Source: Bacteroidota bacterium
GTDB lineage: Bacteria; Bacteroidota; Bacteroidia; Bacteroidales; JAAUTT01
NCBI GenBank assembly: GCA_021779665.1
Contig: JAJYAG010000067.1
Coordinates: 1 to 32,311 of the forward strand
DNA length: 32,311 nucleotides
Direction: 5' to 3'
The notes under the pieces are model-generated. The model was not told the origin of the DNA. It saw only the letters and a list, made by a program, of their open reading frames with translations, and made no database searches. The position numbers were made by a program, and so were the translations under genes. Of this stretch, positions 1-8,264 are shown piece after piece (the stretch's first letter is position 1; each line of letters opens with the position of its first letter).

Positions 1-1
1 T

Positions 2-442
2 CCGGATGCTGCTGTTATTGCAGGGGTTGCTACCGGAGCGATTGCGCAGGGTGCACTTGTGGCGCAGGAACTGAATCTTCCATTCGCTTATGTTCGTTCA
101 GCTCCTAAGAAACATGGTATGGAGAATCTGATTGAAGGTGAGGTCCGGCCGAATCAGAAGGTAGTTGTTGTTGAAGATCTTATTTCGACCGGAAACAGCA
201 GCCTTATAGCTGTTGAAGCTTTAAGGAATGCCGGAGCCGAAGTGTTAGGCATGGTAGCCATTTTTACATATGGATTCAGTACTGCTGAAGAAAACTTTCA
301 GAAGGCAGGATGTAAATTGCTTACAATAACAAATTACGAACAATTATTAGAGATAGCTGTTCCTGAGGGATATATAACATCGTCGCAATTGGGCCTTTTG
401 AAGGAATGGCGTATGAATCCTTCGGGCTGGATGCAGGAGTAA
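2..442 (+). CDS. pyrE: Orotate phosphoribosyltransferase, 3' part (5' end outside window)
   Basis: Orotate phosphoribosyltransferase joins orotate to PRPP to give orotidine monophosphate in de novo pyrimidine synthesis (cytosol). The frame is already open at base 2, so the gene is cut by the window edge; the GTG at 59 is an internal Val codon, because the residues before it (VATGAIAQGALVAQEL) continue the family sequence. Visible family features are the AYVRSAPKKHGMEN stretch, with the basic residues that contact PRPP, and the PRPP-binding loop VVVVEDLISTGNSSL, where the acidic pair ED binds the ribose. The C-terminus looks complete. The next gene starts 11 bases downstream on the same strand, so the two are probably co-transcribed. 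Identity is firm; only the first third is missing. Confidence 0.95.
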   Translation, partial: PDAAVIAGVATGAIAQGALVAQELNLPFAYVRSAPKKHGMENLIEGEVRPNQKVVVVEDLISTGNSSLIAVEALRNAGAEVLGMVAIFTYGFSTAEENFQKAGCKLLTITNYEQLLEIAVPEGYITSSQLGLLKEWRMNPSGWMQE

Positions 443-453
443 AAACAAATTTT

Positions 454-864
454 ATGGAATCGACATTTGAAAGTAAGATTGGTAAGGTAGCACTGCCTTC
501 CGAGAGGATTTATAATTTTATATCCGACTTTAATAACCTAAAAAATTATATACCTGCTGATAAGATAAGTAATTGGCAGTCAACTGAGGACTCGTGCCAT
601 TTTACCGTTACAGGAATGGGTGATGTCGGGTTGAAGATTATAGAAAAAACACCTTTTAGTCTGGTGAAAGTCGCAGGTGATGGTATGGCGAATCATCATT
701 TTAATCTGTGGATACAATTGAAGGAAGTCGCCGATAGCGATTCGCGCGTGAAAGTCACCTTAAAGACTGAACTCAATCCTATGATGAAACTGATGGTTGC
801 CAAGCCCATCCAGAAATTCCTCGATATGCTGGTTGATTCATTCGAAAAGATGGCATTTAGCTGA
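454..864 (+). CDS. SRPBCC/START-like domain protein
   Basis: Small soluble protein of 136 residues, starting MESTFESKIGKV. The pattern fits the SRPBCC (polyketide cyclase/START-like) fold: an N-terminal strand, a helix with the sequence IYNFISDFNNLKNYIP, a run of beta strands (CHFTVTGMGDVGLKI, then VKVTLKTELNP), and a long C-terminal helix LMVAKPIQKFLDMLVDSFEKM that would close a hydrophobic pocket. Such proteins bind lipids or other hydrophobic ligands; the ligand here is unknown. An upstream in-frame ATG at 406 would overlap the end of pyrE by 37 bases and add 16 residues unlike the family, so I prefer 454. It is probably co-transcribed with pyrE, and a hairpin terminator follows the stop codon. 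Confidence 0.8.
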   Translation: MESTFESKIGKVALPSERIYNFISDFNNLKNYIPADKISNWQSTEDSCHFTVTGMGDVGLKIIEKTPFSLVKVAGDGMANHHFNLWIQLKEVADSDSRVKVTLKTELNPMMKLMVAKPIQKFLDMLVDSFEKMAFS

Positions 865-877
865 TAAATGGTTTAAT

Positions 878-904
878 AGTCGACAGACATCAGTCGGCTT
901 TTTT
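878..904 (+). terminator. Intrinsic terminator of the pyrE-SRPBCC unit
   Basis: A 7-bp stem, AGTCGAC (878-884) with GTCGGCT (893-899, one G-T pair), closes an 8-base loop and runs directly into a T tract (899-904). It lies 13 bases after the stop codon of the START-like gene. Confidence 0.65.
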
Positions 905-958
905 CATTGATTTGGCTGTTAGCTGTCGTCTGCAGTCTGTGGACTAATTGGCATTCAT

Positions 959-986
959 CTTACGACTTACGACTAGATACTTACGA
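959..986. repeat. Heptanucleotide tandem repeat, four units
   Basis: Four head-to-tail 7-bp units in the spacer between two convergent genes: CTTACGA, CTTACGA, CTAGATA (degenerate) and CTTACGA. Just upstream (929-942) are two looser heptads, TCTGCAG and TCTGTGG. Only 5 bases separate the array from the stop codon of the biotin ligase gene. The unit is not in a coding region and forms no hairpin. Confidence 0.6.
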
Positions 987-991
987 CTGCT

Positions 992-1741
992 TTATAAAAC
1001 GTACTCGATCTCCTTATAGCCGAATCGCAATATTTCGCTTTTATCGTTTTTAAAGATAAGTTCTCCTGTAGGTTCTACCCCTTCGATGGAGCCTGCGACC
1101 CTTTTCCCGTTAACCTCGAAGAGTGAAAATTTCTTGTATCTGTAAAGTAAATTCAGATAATTCTCGTCAATTACATCGAAGTCCTTATTTTTCAATAATC
1201 CATAGCGGTATTCCAGAATATTGGTAAGGGTTTCAAGAATTTCGTCCAGATCTTGTTTTGATTTGGTAATCTTTAGCAACGAAACCGGATTTGGCAGGTT
1301 CGAAGGAAAGTCTTTTTGATTGACATTCAGTCCCACACCAATTATTGATGCTTTTATGTTATTTCTTTCAATTGTATGCTCTATGAGAAGGCCTGCAATT
1401 TTTTTGTCATCAACATATATATCGTTTGGCCATTTTATTGACACATTGTCAGTATATAGTCCAACCAAATCAGCCACCGCAAGCGAAATTACTTTTGAAA
1501 TGTAGAATTGATCGGAGGCTGCAAGGAATTCGGGATATAAAACAAAAGAGCAGGTTAAGTTTTTACCGGCTTCGCTTTGCCACTTATTCTGTCCCTGGCC
1601 ACGTCCTTTGGATTGAGATTTGGCAATAATTACCGAGCCTTCAGGGAAACCACGGTTAATATATTTGGCAGCCAGAATACTGTTGGTGGAGTCAACTTCG
1701 TCGAGCCGCACAATTTGCTTATTCTTAAATAAATTTCCCAT
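992..1741 (-). CDS. birA: Biotin--[acetyl-CoA-carboxylase] ligase (no DNA-binding domain)
   Basis: Activates biotin with ATP to biotinyl-5'-AMP and transfers it to the lysine of biotin carboxyl carrier protein domains (cytosol). Over 249 residues it shows the ligase core: EVDSTN (15-20), the biotin/adenylate loop GRGQGQNKW (46-54), and KWPNDIYVDDKKIAG (103-117), in which K114 corresponds to the catalytic lysine of the family. The small C-terminal SH3-like domain follows (about 200-249). There is no N-terminal winged helix, so unlike Escherichia coli BirA it should not act as a repressor. It stands alone, divergent from rsfS across a 240-bp spacer and convergent with the START-like gene. Confidence 0.93.
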   Translation of the reverse strand: MGNLFKNKQIVRLDEVDSTNSILAAKYINRGFPEGSVIIAKSQSKGRGQGQNKWQSEAGKNLTCSFVLYPEFLAASDQFYISKVISLAVADLVGLYTDNVSIKWPNDIYVDDKKIAGLLIEHTIERNNIKASIIGVGLNVNQKDFPSNLPNPVSLLKITKSKQDLDEILETLTNILEYRYGLLKNKDFDVIDENYLNLLYRYKKFSLFEVNGKRVAGSIEGVEPTGELIFKNDKSEILRFGYKEIEYVL

Positions 1742-1823
1742 AGGTGTATTGTTAATATTTTAATAAACTTTCAGCCAGTTTGTCGTGTTTATATCGTTGC
1801 ACGGTTTTTGACCTTGAAGCCTG

Positions 1824-1850
1824 CAAATTTACTGATTTATCGCGGACAAA
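1824..1850 (-). promoter_or_regulatory. Candidate promoter for birA
   Basis: On the minus strand a TAAATTTG box (1831-1824) matches the Bacteroidota -7 consensus TAnnTTTG. A TTTG (1850-1847) lies 15 bases upstream; this is shorter than the usual spacing of roughly 19, so the -33 part is doubtful. The leader would be about 75 nt. Confidence 0.35.
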
Positions 1851-1904
1851 ATGATATTGTAAAATTCATTACATTTGCGAAAAGTTGATATTTCAAGGTT
1901 TCTT

Positions 1905-1937
1905 TTTGAAATTGAGATAAATAAAAAAGTAATTTAG
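1905..1937 (+). promoter_or_regulatory. Candidate promoter for the rsfS-ftsH-cdsA-psd operon
   Basis: TTTG (1905-1908), 21 bases, then TAATTTAG (1930-1937), one mismatch from TAnnTTTG; transcription would begin about 38 nt before the GTG start of rsfS. A perfect TACATTTG lies further upstream (1870-1877) but has no TTTG at the usual distance. Either could serve. Confidence 0.3.
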
Positions 1938-1981
1938 CTATTTTAATTGTTGTAGTAAAAATTTAAAAACAAAAATATAGA

Positions 1982-2362
1982 GTGAAGCAAAAGAAAAAAG
2001 CTGTCTCGGATAAAGTGATAGAGTGTATTGTGAAGGGGATACAGGAGAAAAAGGGTAAAGAAATTCTGAGTATAGATCTTTCAAAATTAGACAATGCCGT
2101 TTGCAGGTATTTTATAATTTGTCATGGGGATTCGAACACACAGGTGAATGCAATAGCACAATCCATAGAAAAAAGGATGCAGGAAAACCTGCACGAAAAA
2201 GTATGGCATAGCCAGGGCTATGAAAATGCACAATGGATTCTACTTGATTATTTTGATTATATGGTTCATATTTTCCAAAAAGATACAAGAGAATTTTATA
2301 ATTTGGAAAGCTTATGGGCCGATGGCCAAATTGAGCATTTTAATGAGATTTCTGTTAATTAG
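1982..2362 (+). CDS. rsfS: Ribosome silencing factor RsfS
   Basis: RsfS binds ribosomal protein L14 on the large subunit and blocks subunit joining when nutrients are short. The 126-residue protein has the compact family fold and its diagnostic C-terminal stretch: DYFDYMVHIFQ (89-99), REFYNLESLWADG (103-115). An N-terminal region with EKKGKEILSIDLSKL and CRYFIICHGDSNTQVNAIA also matches. The start is GTG; I see no in-frame ATG near it, and the length from GTG agrees with the family. It is the first gene of a plus-strand group and ftsH follows after 17 bases, an order common in Bacteroidota. Confidence 0.92.
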   Translation: MKQKKKAVSDKVIECIVKGIQEKKGKEILSIDLSKLDNAVCRYFIICHGDSNTQVNAIAQSIEKRMQENLHEKVWHSQGYENAQWILLDYFDYMVHIFQKDTREFYNLESLWADGQIEHFNEISVN

Positions 2363-2379
2363 ATATTATAGTTTAAACG

Positions 2380-4440
2380 ATGGCGAATAAAAATTCAAAT
2401 AACAATAGTACCAATAAAGATAAGGGCAATTCCTCACAACCACAGAACGGCGGAGGTTTGAATTCGGGTAATAAGCCTAAATTCAATATTTACTGGATTT
2501 ACATTCTTATTGGGTTATCATTTTTTGCTATTCAGTACTTAAGTATGAGCAACAAGCCACTTAAGACAACTTTTACTGCTTTCGAAAAAATGATGCTCGA
2601 TACCGATGTTAAAAGGGTGGTATTGATCAATAATCAGCAAAAGGTTGAAGTTTATATTAAGGATGAAAAGCTCAAAGATCCGAAGTATAAGGCTCTCAAT
2701 GATAACAGCTTTATGAATTCCGTTTCTAAATCGGGGCCTCATTATGTTTTCACCATTGGAACCACCGATGGTTTCGAAAAACAGATGAAAGAAATTAATG
2801 ACAAACTTGGTCCTAATAAAGTAGAATTAGAATACGATTTCAGAAAGGATATATTCGGAGATCTTTTGGCGTGGGTACTGCCTATTGTGATAATTGTCGC
2901 TTTCTGGCTCTTCATTTTCCGACGAATGAGCGGAGGGGCAGGCGGAGGAGCCGGCAATATTTTCAATGTTGGAAAATCGAGAGCCCAGATTTTCGATAAG
3001 GAAACCACCGCTAAAATAGATTTTAAGGATGTTGCAGGTTTGGAAGAAGCAAAACTCGAAATTAAAGAAATTGTCGACTTCCTCAAGAAGCCTAAAAAAT
3101 ATACCGAGTTGGGAGGTAAAATTCCAAAGGGAGCCTTGCTTGTAGGTCCTCCGGGTACTGGTAAAACCTTGCTTGCAAAAGCTGTTGCTGGCGAAGCCAA
3201 TGTTCCGTTCTTCTCCATTTCGGGTTCCGACTTTGTTGAAATGTTTGTGGGTGTGGGAGCATCGCGTGTTCGCGACTTATTTAAACAAGCCAAAGAAAAA
3301 GCCCCATGTATCATTTTCATCGACGAAATTGATGCTATTGGTCGTGCTCGTGGCCGTAACCCGAACTTTGGCGCAAACGATGAGCGTGAAAATACGCTTA
3401 ATCAGCTCTTAACCGAGATGGATGGTTTTGCTACAAACACAGGTGTTATCATTTTGGCAGCTACCAACCGTGCCGATATTCTCGACCGCGCTCTTTTACG
3501 TGCCGGCCGTTTCGACCGCCAGATACATGTGGAATTACCCGATGTGAATGAACGAAAGGAAATCTTCCGCGTTCACCTGCGTCCTATCAAATTTGAGAAA
3601 GACCTGGATATTGACTTCCTGTCGCGTCAGACTCCTGGTTTTTCGGGAGCCGACATAGCCAATGTTTGTAATGAGGCCGCTCTTATTGCTGCCCGTAAAG
3701 ATAAGAAGCAGGTTGAAAAACAAGATTTTCTCGATGCTATTGACCGCATAGTTGGCGGTTTGGAAAAGAAAAACAAAATAATTTCTCTGGCTGAAAAGAA
3801 AACCATTGCCTATCACGAAGCCGGCCATGCGACTATTAGCTGGATGCTCGAACATGCCAGTCCGCTGGTTAAGGTAACCATTATTCCCCGTGGTAAGTCT
3901 CTTGGAGCTGCCTGGTATTTGCCAGAGGAAAGACAGATTACCACTACCGAGCAAATGATGGACGAGATGGTAGCTACTTTAGGTGGCCGTGCCGCTGAAG
4001 ATATTGTATTTGGTAAAATATCCACCGGAGCTTTAAACGATCTGGAACGTGTTACTAAGCAGGCTTATGCTATGGTTGCCTATTTCGGTATGAGCGAGAA
4101 AATTGGAAACATCAGTTATTACGATTCCACCGGTCAGTCGGAATATGCATTTACAAAGCCTTACAGTGATAAAACCTCTGAGACAATTGACAAGGAAGTA
4201 AACGAACTTATTGACAGGGCTTACAACAAAGCTAAGGAAGTGCTTCAGGACTATCGTGATGGTTTGGAACGACTTGCCAAACAGCTCCTCGAAAAAGAAG
4301 TTATTTTTAGCGAAGACCTTGAAATTATCTTCGGAAAAAGAAAATTTGCTATTCCTTCGCACGAGGACATTTCAAAAGTTCCTACAGCAGATGATGCCCC
4401 CGTTGAAACAAAAGTCGGGAAGGATGAAGAAGCTGCGTAA
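2380..4440 (+). CDS. ftsH: ATP-dependent zinc metalloprotease FtsH
   Basis: Membrane-anchored AAA+ protease that forms hexamers and extracts and degrades damaged membrane proteins and some soluble regulators. The 686 residues show an Asn/Ser/Gly-rich cytoplasmic N-terminus (1-32), TM1 (about 35-55), a periplasmic domain (about 56-160), TM2 (about 162-182), then the AAA module: Walker A GPPGTGKT (256-263) and Walker B IIFIDEID with D315 and E316. The protease domain has the zinc motif HEAGH (479-483), with D554 as the expected third ligand. The C-terminal tail is acidic. All catalytic residues are present and the length is normal for the phylum. It lies between rsfS and cdsA on one strand. Confidence 0.97.
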   Translation: MANKNSNNNSTNKDKGNSSQPQNGGGLNSGNKPKFNIYWIYILIGLSFFAIQYLSMSNKPLKTTFTAFEKMMLDTDVKRVVLINNQQKVEVYIKDEKLKDPKYKALNDNSFMNSVSKSGPHYVFTIGTTDGFEKQMKEINDKLGPNKVELEYDFRKDIFGDLLAWVLPIVIIVAFWLFIFRRMSGGAGGGAGNIFNVGKSRAQIFDKETTAKIDFKDVAGLEEAKLEIKEIVDFLKKPKKYTELGGKIPKGALLVGPPGTGKTLLAKAVAGEANVPFFSISGSDFVEMFVGVGASRVRDLFKQAKEKAPCIIFIDEIDAIGRARGRNPNFGANDERENTLNQLLTEMDGFATNTGVIILAATNRADILDRALLRAGRFDRQIHVELPDVNERKEIFRVHLRPIKFEKDLDIDFLSRQTPGFSGADIANVCNEAALIAARKDKKQVEKQDFLDAIDRIVGGLEKKNKIISLAEKKTIAYHEAGHATISWMLEHASPLVKVTIIPRGKSLGAAWYLPEERQITTTEQMMDEMVATLGGRAAEDIVFGKISTGALNDLERVTKQAYAMVAYFGMSEKIGNISYYDSTGQSEYAFTKPYSDKTSETIDKEVNELIDRAYNKAKEVLQDYRDGLERLAKQLLEKEVIFSEDLEIIFGKRKFAIPSHEDISKVPTADDAPVETKVGKDEEAA

Positions 4441-4478
4441 GCTTCATTAAAGGAAGTATTATCTTAAAAATATTAATT

Positions 4479-5300
4479 TTGAATAATTTCTTTAAGCGCA
4501 CCATCACAGGAGCATTATTTGTGGTGGTGCTTATTGGTTCTATACTCTGGCATCCTGTTTCTTATGCGGTCTTATTTTCTGTAGTGGTTGTTCTGGGCCT
4601 TTGGGAGTTTTACAGTCTGATTAAAATTAAGGATATCCATCCTCAGAAATATATTGGAGTTATTGCGGGGTTATTATTGTTTCTGGCAACTTTCATAAGT
4701 GCACAAAATTACCTTCACTCGGGTTTGTTCATTTTATTGATTCCTGCTGCTGCGGGAGTTTTTCTTTTGGAGCTTTTCCGGAATAAACCAAATCCATTTC
4801 ACAACATTGCCTTTACCATACTTGGTGTATTATACATTGCTGTTCCGTTTTCGCTTTTAAATTCCCTGGTATATCCCGATTATATTACATTAAAATACAA
4901 TCCCGAGATTCTTATCGGTTACTTTGTACTTATCTGGACGAGCGACACAGGTGCTTATCTTACAGGAATAACCATTGGGAAACATCCCTTATTTAAGCGC
5001 ATTTCTCCTAAAAAGTCGTGGGAGGGTTTTATTGGCGGAACGTTGCTGACCATTGCCATGTCGGTTCTGGTATCTCGTTTTTCGCACGAAATAAATGTTT
5101 ATCATTGGGTAATTGTTGCTGTTATAATTGCTATTTTTGGCGTCCTGGGCGATTTGGTCGAATCGATGCTTAAAAGAAGCCTGGATGTGAAGGACAGTGG
5201 TAATTTCCTGCCCGGTCACGGAGGGATTCTCGATCGTTTTGATTCGCTTATCATTTCATCTCCCTTTGTTTTTACTTTTATTCAATTATTCACAAATTAA
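4479..5300 (+). CDS. cdsA: Phosphatidate cytidylyltransferase
   Basis: Makes CDP-diacylglycerol from phosphatidic acid and CTP in the inner membrane, the branch point of phospholipid synthesis. The 273-residue protein is polytopic (about eight hydrophobic segments). The family signature lies at 229-255: SMLKRSLDVKDSGNFLPGHG and then GILDRFD, with the conserved K-D and D-R-x-D residues; WTSDTGAYLTG (153-163) is also typical. The start is TTG at 4479, giving LNNFFKRTITGALF, which is the usual N-terminus in relatives; no better ATG exists. Psd begins 3 bases after its stop, so the two phospholipid enzymes are tightly linked. The phosphatidylserine synthase that links their reactions is encoded separately at 25593-26342. 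Confidence 0.95.
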   Translation: MNNFFKRTITGALFVVVLIGSILWHPVSYAVLFSVVVVLGLWEFYSLIKIKDIHPQKYIGVIAGLLLFLATFISAQNYLHSGLFILLIPAAAGVFLLELFRNKPNPFHNIAFTILGVLYIAVPFSLLNSLVYPDYITLKYNPEILIGYFVLIWTSDTGAYLTGITIGKHPLFKRISPKKSWEGFIGGTLLTIAMSVLVSRFSHEINVYHWVIVAVIIAIFGVLGDLVESMLKRSLDVKDSGNFLPGHGGILDRFDSLIISSPFVFTFIQLFTN

Positions 5301-5303
5301 ACT

Positions 5304-5960
5304 ATGCGAATACACAAGGAAGGTCACCGGTTTATCATTGCAGTTTTGCTGATACTGGTAGTTTTTAACTCACTTATCTTCTTCTTTACCGGAATTATAT
5401 GGCTGGTTTATGCGTGTAGCATCATATCTCTGGTAGTATTTTCATTAATTCTTTATTTCTTTCGCAATCCCTCCCGTGAGGTTGAGGAAGAACATAACAC
5501 TGTTTTTGCACCGGCAGATGGTAAAGTTGTTGTAATTGAGGAAGTTCTTGAAGAAGAATACTTTAAGGATAAACGTATTCAGATTTCAATTTTTATGTCG
5601 CCGTTAAATGTGCATGTTAACCGGTATCCTGTAAGTGGTACGGTTAAATATTTCAAATATCACGAAGGAGATTACCTTGTTGCCTGGCATCCAAAATCGT
5701 CGTCGCATAACGAGCGCACAACAGTTGTACTCGAAGCTAAAAGGGGAATTGAACTTCTGGTTCGGCAGATTGCCGGGGCTATGGCACGTCGTATAGTTTG
5801 CTATGCTGTTGAGGGTGAGGAAGTAGTGCAAGGTGAACAGATGGGATTTATTAAATTTGGATCCAGGGTTGATATTTTTCTTCCGTTAAATGCCAAAATT
5901 AAGGTTAAACTTAACGAAAACGTACAGGGAAACCGCTCTGTTATTGCATTGTTGGATTAA
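5304..5960 (+). CDS. psd: Phosphatidylserine decarboxylase proenzyme
   Basis: Decarboxylates phosphatidylserine to phosphatidylethanolamine at the membrane. The 218-residue protein is the short form of the family, with two hydrophobic segments near the N-terminus (about 9-27 and 29-53). The body carries FFRNPSREV, FAPADGKVVVIEE and QISIFMSPLNVHVNRYPVSG. The self-cleavage site is G186-S187 in IKFGSRVD: cleavage makes a small alpha chain whose Ser becomes the pyruvoyl cofactor. It is the last gene of the rsfS-ftsH-cdsA-psd group; an AT-rich hairpin overlapping its stop codon probably ends the transcript. Substrate comes from CdsA and PssA, both encoded in this window. Confidence 0.95.
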   Translation: MRIHKEGHRFIIAVLLILVVFNSLIFFFTGIIWLVYACSIISLVVFSLILYFFRNPSREVEEEHNTVFAPADGKVVVIEEVLEEEYFKDKRIQISIFMSPLNVHVNRYPVSGTVKYFKYHEGDYLVAWHPKSSSHNERTTVVLEAKRGIELLVRQIAGAMARRIVCYAVEGEEVVQGEQMGFIKFGSRVDIFLPLNAKIKVKLNENVQGNRSVIALLD

Positions 5961-6000
5961 TAAAAGATTTACGAGTCTTTTATTATTGTTTTTATGATTT
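5958..6000 (+). terminator. AT-rich terminator after psd
   Basis: TAATAAAAGA (5958-5967) pairs with TCTTTTATTA (5976-5985) around an 8-base loop, and a T-rich tract follows (to about 6000). The stem includes the last bases of the psd stop codon. Its high A+T content makes it weak, but its position fits the end of the operon. Confidence 0.45.
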
Positions 6001-6014
6001 TTTTCTTAAATTTG
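5986..6014 (+). promoter_or_regulatory. Promoter of the small Cys-rich protein gene
   Basis: TTG (5986-5988), 18 bases, then a perfect TAAATTTG (6007-6014), matching the Bacteroidota -33/-7 pattern. Transcription would start near 6021, about 17 nt before the ATG. It begins right after the psd terminator, so the small gene appears independently expressed. Confidence 0.5.
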
Positions 6015-6037
6015 GGCAAACATTAAAACATGCGAAT

Positions 6038-6292
6038 ATGAAGAAATTGATTTTAGGATTTGCGTTAACACTCTTCTTGGGAACAATGACTGTGTCGGCA
6101 AATTTCGATAATCCCCCAAAGGATAAAGAAGTTAAAAAGACCGAAACCACTAAAACAACAGCTACAGCTGATAAAAAGACCTGCACTCAGGCAACAGCTG
6201 ATAAAAAGTCGTGTTGCTCTGATAAAGCAACAGCCAGCGCAGAAAAAGGTTGTTGTAAAGGAAAAGCAGCTGAAACAGCAAGTACAAAATAA
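6038..6292 (+). CDS. Small exported Lys/Thr/Ala-rich protein with cysteine pairs
   Basis: I do not recognise a family. The 84-residue protein begins with a clear Sec signal peptide ([21 protein letters not shown], cleavage after about residue 21). The mature part has low complexity, is rich in Lys, Thr and Ala, and contains two near-identical segments, ATADKKTC and ATADKKSCC, followed by EKGCCKG. It therefore has five cysteines, four of them as adjacent pairs. The first two segments come from a 15-bp direct repeat (ACAGCTGATAAAAAG at 6164 and again at 6194, 30 bp apart). Adjacent cysteines in a small exported basic protein suggest metal binding or a redox role, but this is inference. Its own promoter and strong terminator support a real, well-expressed gene. 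Confidence 0.75.
   Translation: MKKLILGFALTLFLGTMTVSANFDNPPKDKEVKKTETTKTTATADKKTCTQATADKKSCCSDKATASAEKGCCKGKAAETASTK
6164..6208 (+). repeat. 15-bp direct repeat inside the Cys-rich gene
   Basis: ACAGCTGATAAAAAG occurs at 6164-6178 and 6194-6208, a period of 30 bp (10 codons), producing the doubled TADKK(T/S)C segment. It suggests growth of the gene by internal duplication. Confidence 0.7.
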
Positions 6293-6297
6293 AATTA

Positions 6298-6322
6298 AGC
6301 CTCAGGAAACTGGGGCTTTTTT
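6298..6322 (+). terminator. Strong intrinsic terminator after the Cys-rich gene
   Basis: An 8-bp stem, AGCCTCAG (6298-6305) with CTGGGGCT (6310-6317, one G-T pair), is closed by a GAAA tetraloop and followed by six T residues (6317-6322). It begins 5 bases after the stop codon. Confidence 0.85.
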
Positions 6323-6324
6323 AT

Positions 6325-6332
6325 TAAATTTG
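6325..6332 (+). promoter_or_regulatory. -7 box for the flavodiiron gene
   Basis: A perfect TAAATTTG sits directly behind the preceding terminator and 18 bases before the ATG at 6351. No TTTG or TTG stands at the normal -33 distance, where the terminator hairpin lies, so only the -7 element is supported. Confidence 0.35.
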
Positions 6333-6350
6333 CCTTTATTTTTTTGGATT

Positions 6351-7577
6351 ATGGAAGAGAACAGAATTTTGGAGGTAAAGAAAGATATTAATTGGATTGG
6401 AGTTTTGGATCCCGATTTGGTTACATTCGATATTGTAATGGAAACTAAATATGGAACTACATATAATTCCTATTTTATCAATGCTGAGAAAAAAGCAATT
6501 GTTGAAACGGTGAAAAGGCCGTTCTGGAATACTTATCGCCAGAAAATTGAAAAGCTTACAAATCCTTCCGAAATCGAATATATTATTCTCAATCATACCG
6601 AGCCTGACCATTCCGGTTCGTTGATTTATATGCTCGACTTTGCACCCAATGCAACTGTTGTAGGTAGCGGACAAGCCTTAAATTACCTGCAGGATATTAC
6701 CGGACGTCCTTTTAGATCCCTCAAAGTAAAGGATGGCGATACCTTAAGTCTGGGTAACAAAACACTAAAATTTATTGGTGCACCCAACCTTCACTGGCCC
6801 GATACAATCTATACCTACGTTGAAGAAGACAAGGTGCTGTTTACCTGCGATTCATTCGGAGCTCATTATTGTCATGGCGAAATGTTCGACGATAAAGTTG
6901 GAAATTACGACGAAGCTTTTAAGTATTATTTCGATGTAATACTAAAGCCTTTCAGCAAATTCATGATCAAAGCAATAGAGAAGATTCGTCCTCTTGCTAT
7001 TGATACAATCTGCACAGGTCATGGCCCTATTTTAAGGTCGAACTGGAAACATTTTGTTGATTACAGTGAGGAACTGGCTAACGAATATCTCTGTACTACA
7101 AATCTGAAGGAAAAGAAAGTGCTGGTCACCTATGTTTCTGCTTATGGTTTTACCAAAGAAATGGCCGAAAAAATAGGAGAGGGGATCTCTTCAGTGGATG
7201 GCATGGTTGCCGAACTGGCGGATATTGAAAATATGCTTCTTGGCGACCTGGAAGAGAAACTTGTTGCCACAAATGCTGTAATTGTTGGCTCACCAACTAT
7301 CAATCAGAATACGTTGCTTCCCATCTATAAATTATTTTCTGTTGTAAATCCTATCCGCGACCGGGGTAAACTTGCGGCAGCTTTCGGATCCTATGGATGG
7401 AGCGGCGAAGCAGTTGGAATTATCGAATCCAACCTGCGCGGCTTAAAGTTCAAAGTCATACAGGAAGCCATTTCTTCCAAATTTTTCCCGCACGAGCAAA
7501 AGGCCCAGGATTTCATAAACTTTGGAAAATGTTTCGCAGAGCAAATGATGCTGGCCAAAGTTGACGAAAAGGAATAG
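6351..7577 (+). CDS. A-type flavoprotein (flavodiiron protein, FprA-like)
   Basis: Flavodiiron proteins reduce O2 to water and/or NO to N2O in the cytosol, protecting anaerobic and microaerophilic cells. The 408-residue protein has an N-terminal metallo-beta-lactamase-like domain with all six expected iron ligands: H82, E84, D86 (HTEPDH), H148, D167 and H224. A C-terminal flavodoxin domain begins near residue 258, with the FMN phosphate loop [17 protein letters not shown]. There is no C-terminal rubredoxin or reductase domain, so electrons must come from a separate donor. The ATG at 6351 is preferred over a GTG/TTG-type start near 6330, which would overlap the -7 box. It ends 5 bases from the convergent cutC stop. 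Confidence 0.92.
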   Translation: MEENRILEVKKDINWIGVLDPDLVTFDIVMETKYGTTYNSYFINAEKKAIVETVKRPFWNTYRQKIEKLTNPSEIEYIILNHTEPDHSGSLIYMLDFAPNATVVGSGQALNYLQDITGRPFRSLKVKDGDTLSLGNKTLKFIGAPNLHWPDTIYTYVEEDKVLFTCDSFGAHYCHGEMFDDKVGNYDEAFKYYFDVILKPFSKFMIKAIEKIRPLAIDTICTGHGPILRSNWKHFVDYSEELANEYLCTTNLKEKKVLVTYVSAYGFTKEMAEKIGEGISSVDGMVAELADIENMLLGDLEEKLVATNAVIVGSPTINQNTLLPIYKLFSVVNPIRDRGKLAAAFGSYGWSGEAVGIIESNLRGLKFKVIQEAISSKFFPHEQKAQDFINFGKCFAEQMMLAKVDEKE

Positions 7578-7582
7578 AAATT

Positions 7583-8200
7583 CTAATAAATTTTTACAAT
7601 TCTGCGCCCGTGAAATTCATGGGCGGGAATTACTGTCTGAAGAGCAGAGATGTTCTCGTAAGTAACTTTCCCCGCTACCAGAATCGAAATTCTGCCCATA
7701 GATCTGTTAATCAACTCTTTTAAAATATCCTGACCTTCCAGGGCGGTATCCTTAGTTCCCGAAGTAAGAATCCGGGTAATTCCCAATTCAATAAGTTGCT
7801 CTAAACCCTCAAAAGGATCGGCAAGCTCATCGAAGGCTTTGTGGAAAACCGTTTGCATGGGCTGGGCTAATATTACAAGTTCCCCTGTTTTTTCAATATC
7901 AATTTTCTTTTCTTTTGTAAGCAGGCCAAAAACAACCCCTTGGGTACCTAATTTTTTGCATATTTCAATATCCGATTTCATAATTTCAAATTCCTGATCG
8001 GAGTAAACGAAATCACCTCCACGAGGGCGAATCATAGCCGCTATAGGAATATTTAAGTCTGCAAGGCACATCTTAATTGTACCATATGAGGGAGTAGTGC
8101 CTCCAACTGCTAAGTTTTCGCACAATTCAATCCGGTTTGCTCCGGCAGTTTCAGCTTTTCTGGCTTCGGAGTAATTTTCGACACAAGCTTCTAAAATCAT
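7583..8200 (-). CDS. cutC: CutC family protein
   Basis: CutC proteins are TIM-barrel proteins historically tied to copper homeostasis; the direct role is disputed. The 205-residue protein shows the family N-terminus LEACVENYSEARKAETAGAN, then RIELCENLAVGGTTPSYG, MIRPRGGDFVYSDQEFEIM, FHKAFDELADP and ILTSGTKDTALEG, and ends EFHGRRIVKIY. It is shorter than the roughly 240-250 residues usual in the family; the C-terminal extension is missing although the barrel core seems complete. It is convergent with the flavodiiron gene (5-bp gap) and divergent from a lipoprotein gene (64-bp spacer). Confidence 0.9.
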   Translation of the reverse strand: MILEACVENYSEARKAETAGANRIELCENLAVGGTTPSYGTIKMCLADLNIPIAAMIRPRGGDFVYSDQEFEIMKSDIEICKKLGTQGVVFGLLTKEKKIDIEKTGELVILAQPMQTVFHKAFDELADPFEGLEQLIELGITRILTSGTKDTALEGQDILKELINRSMGRISILVAGKVTYENISALQTVIPAHEFHGRRIVKIY

Positions 8201-8264
8201 GTATTGTATTTTGATTCTTCAAAAATCGGTATAATTTTATAAATAAATCGGACAAATTAAAAGA

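Noticed and set aside
59-442. GTG at 59 as the start of a short pyrE-like gene
   Set aside because: The frame upstream to base 2 encodes conserved orotate phosphoribosyltransferase residues, so this is an internal codon of a gene cut by the window edge.
959-986. CRISPR-like array
   Set aside because: Units are only 7 bp, there are no spacers, and no cas genes are present.
2742-3320. Long open frame on the minus strand opposite ftsH (192 codons)
   Set aside because: It is the complement of the highly conserved AAA domain of ftsH; the translation has no recognisable domain and follows from the codon use of the true gene.
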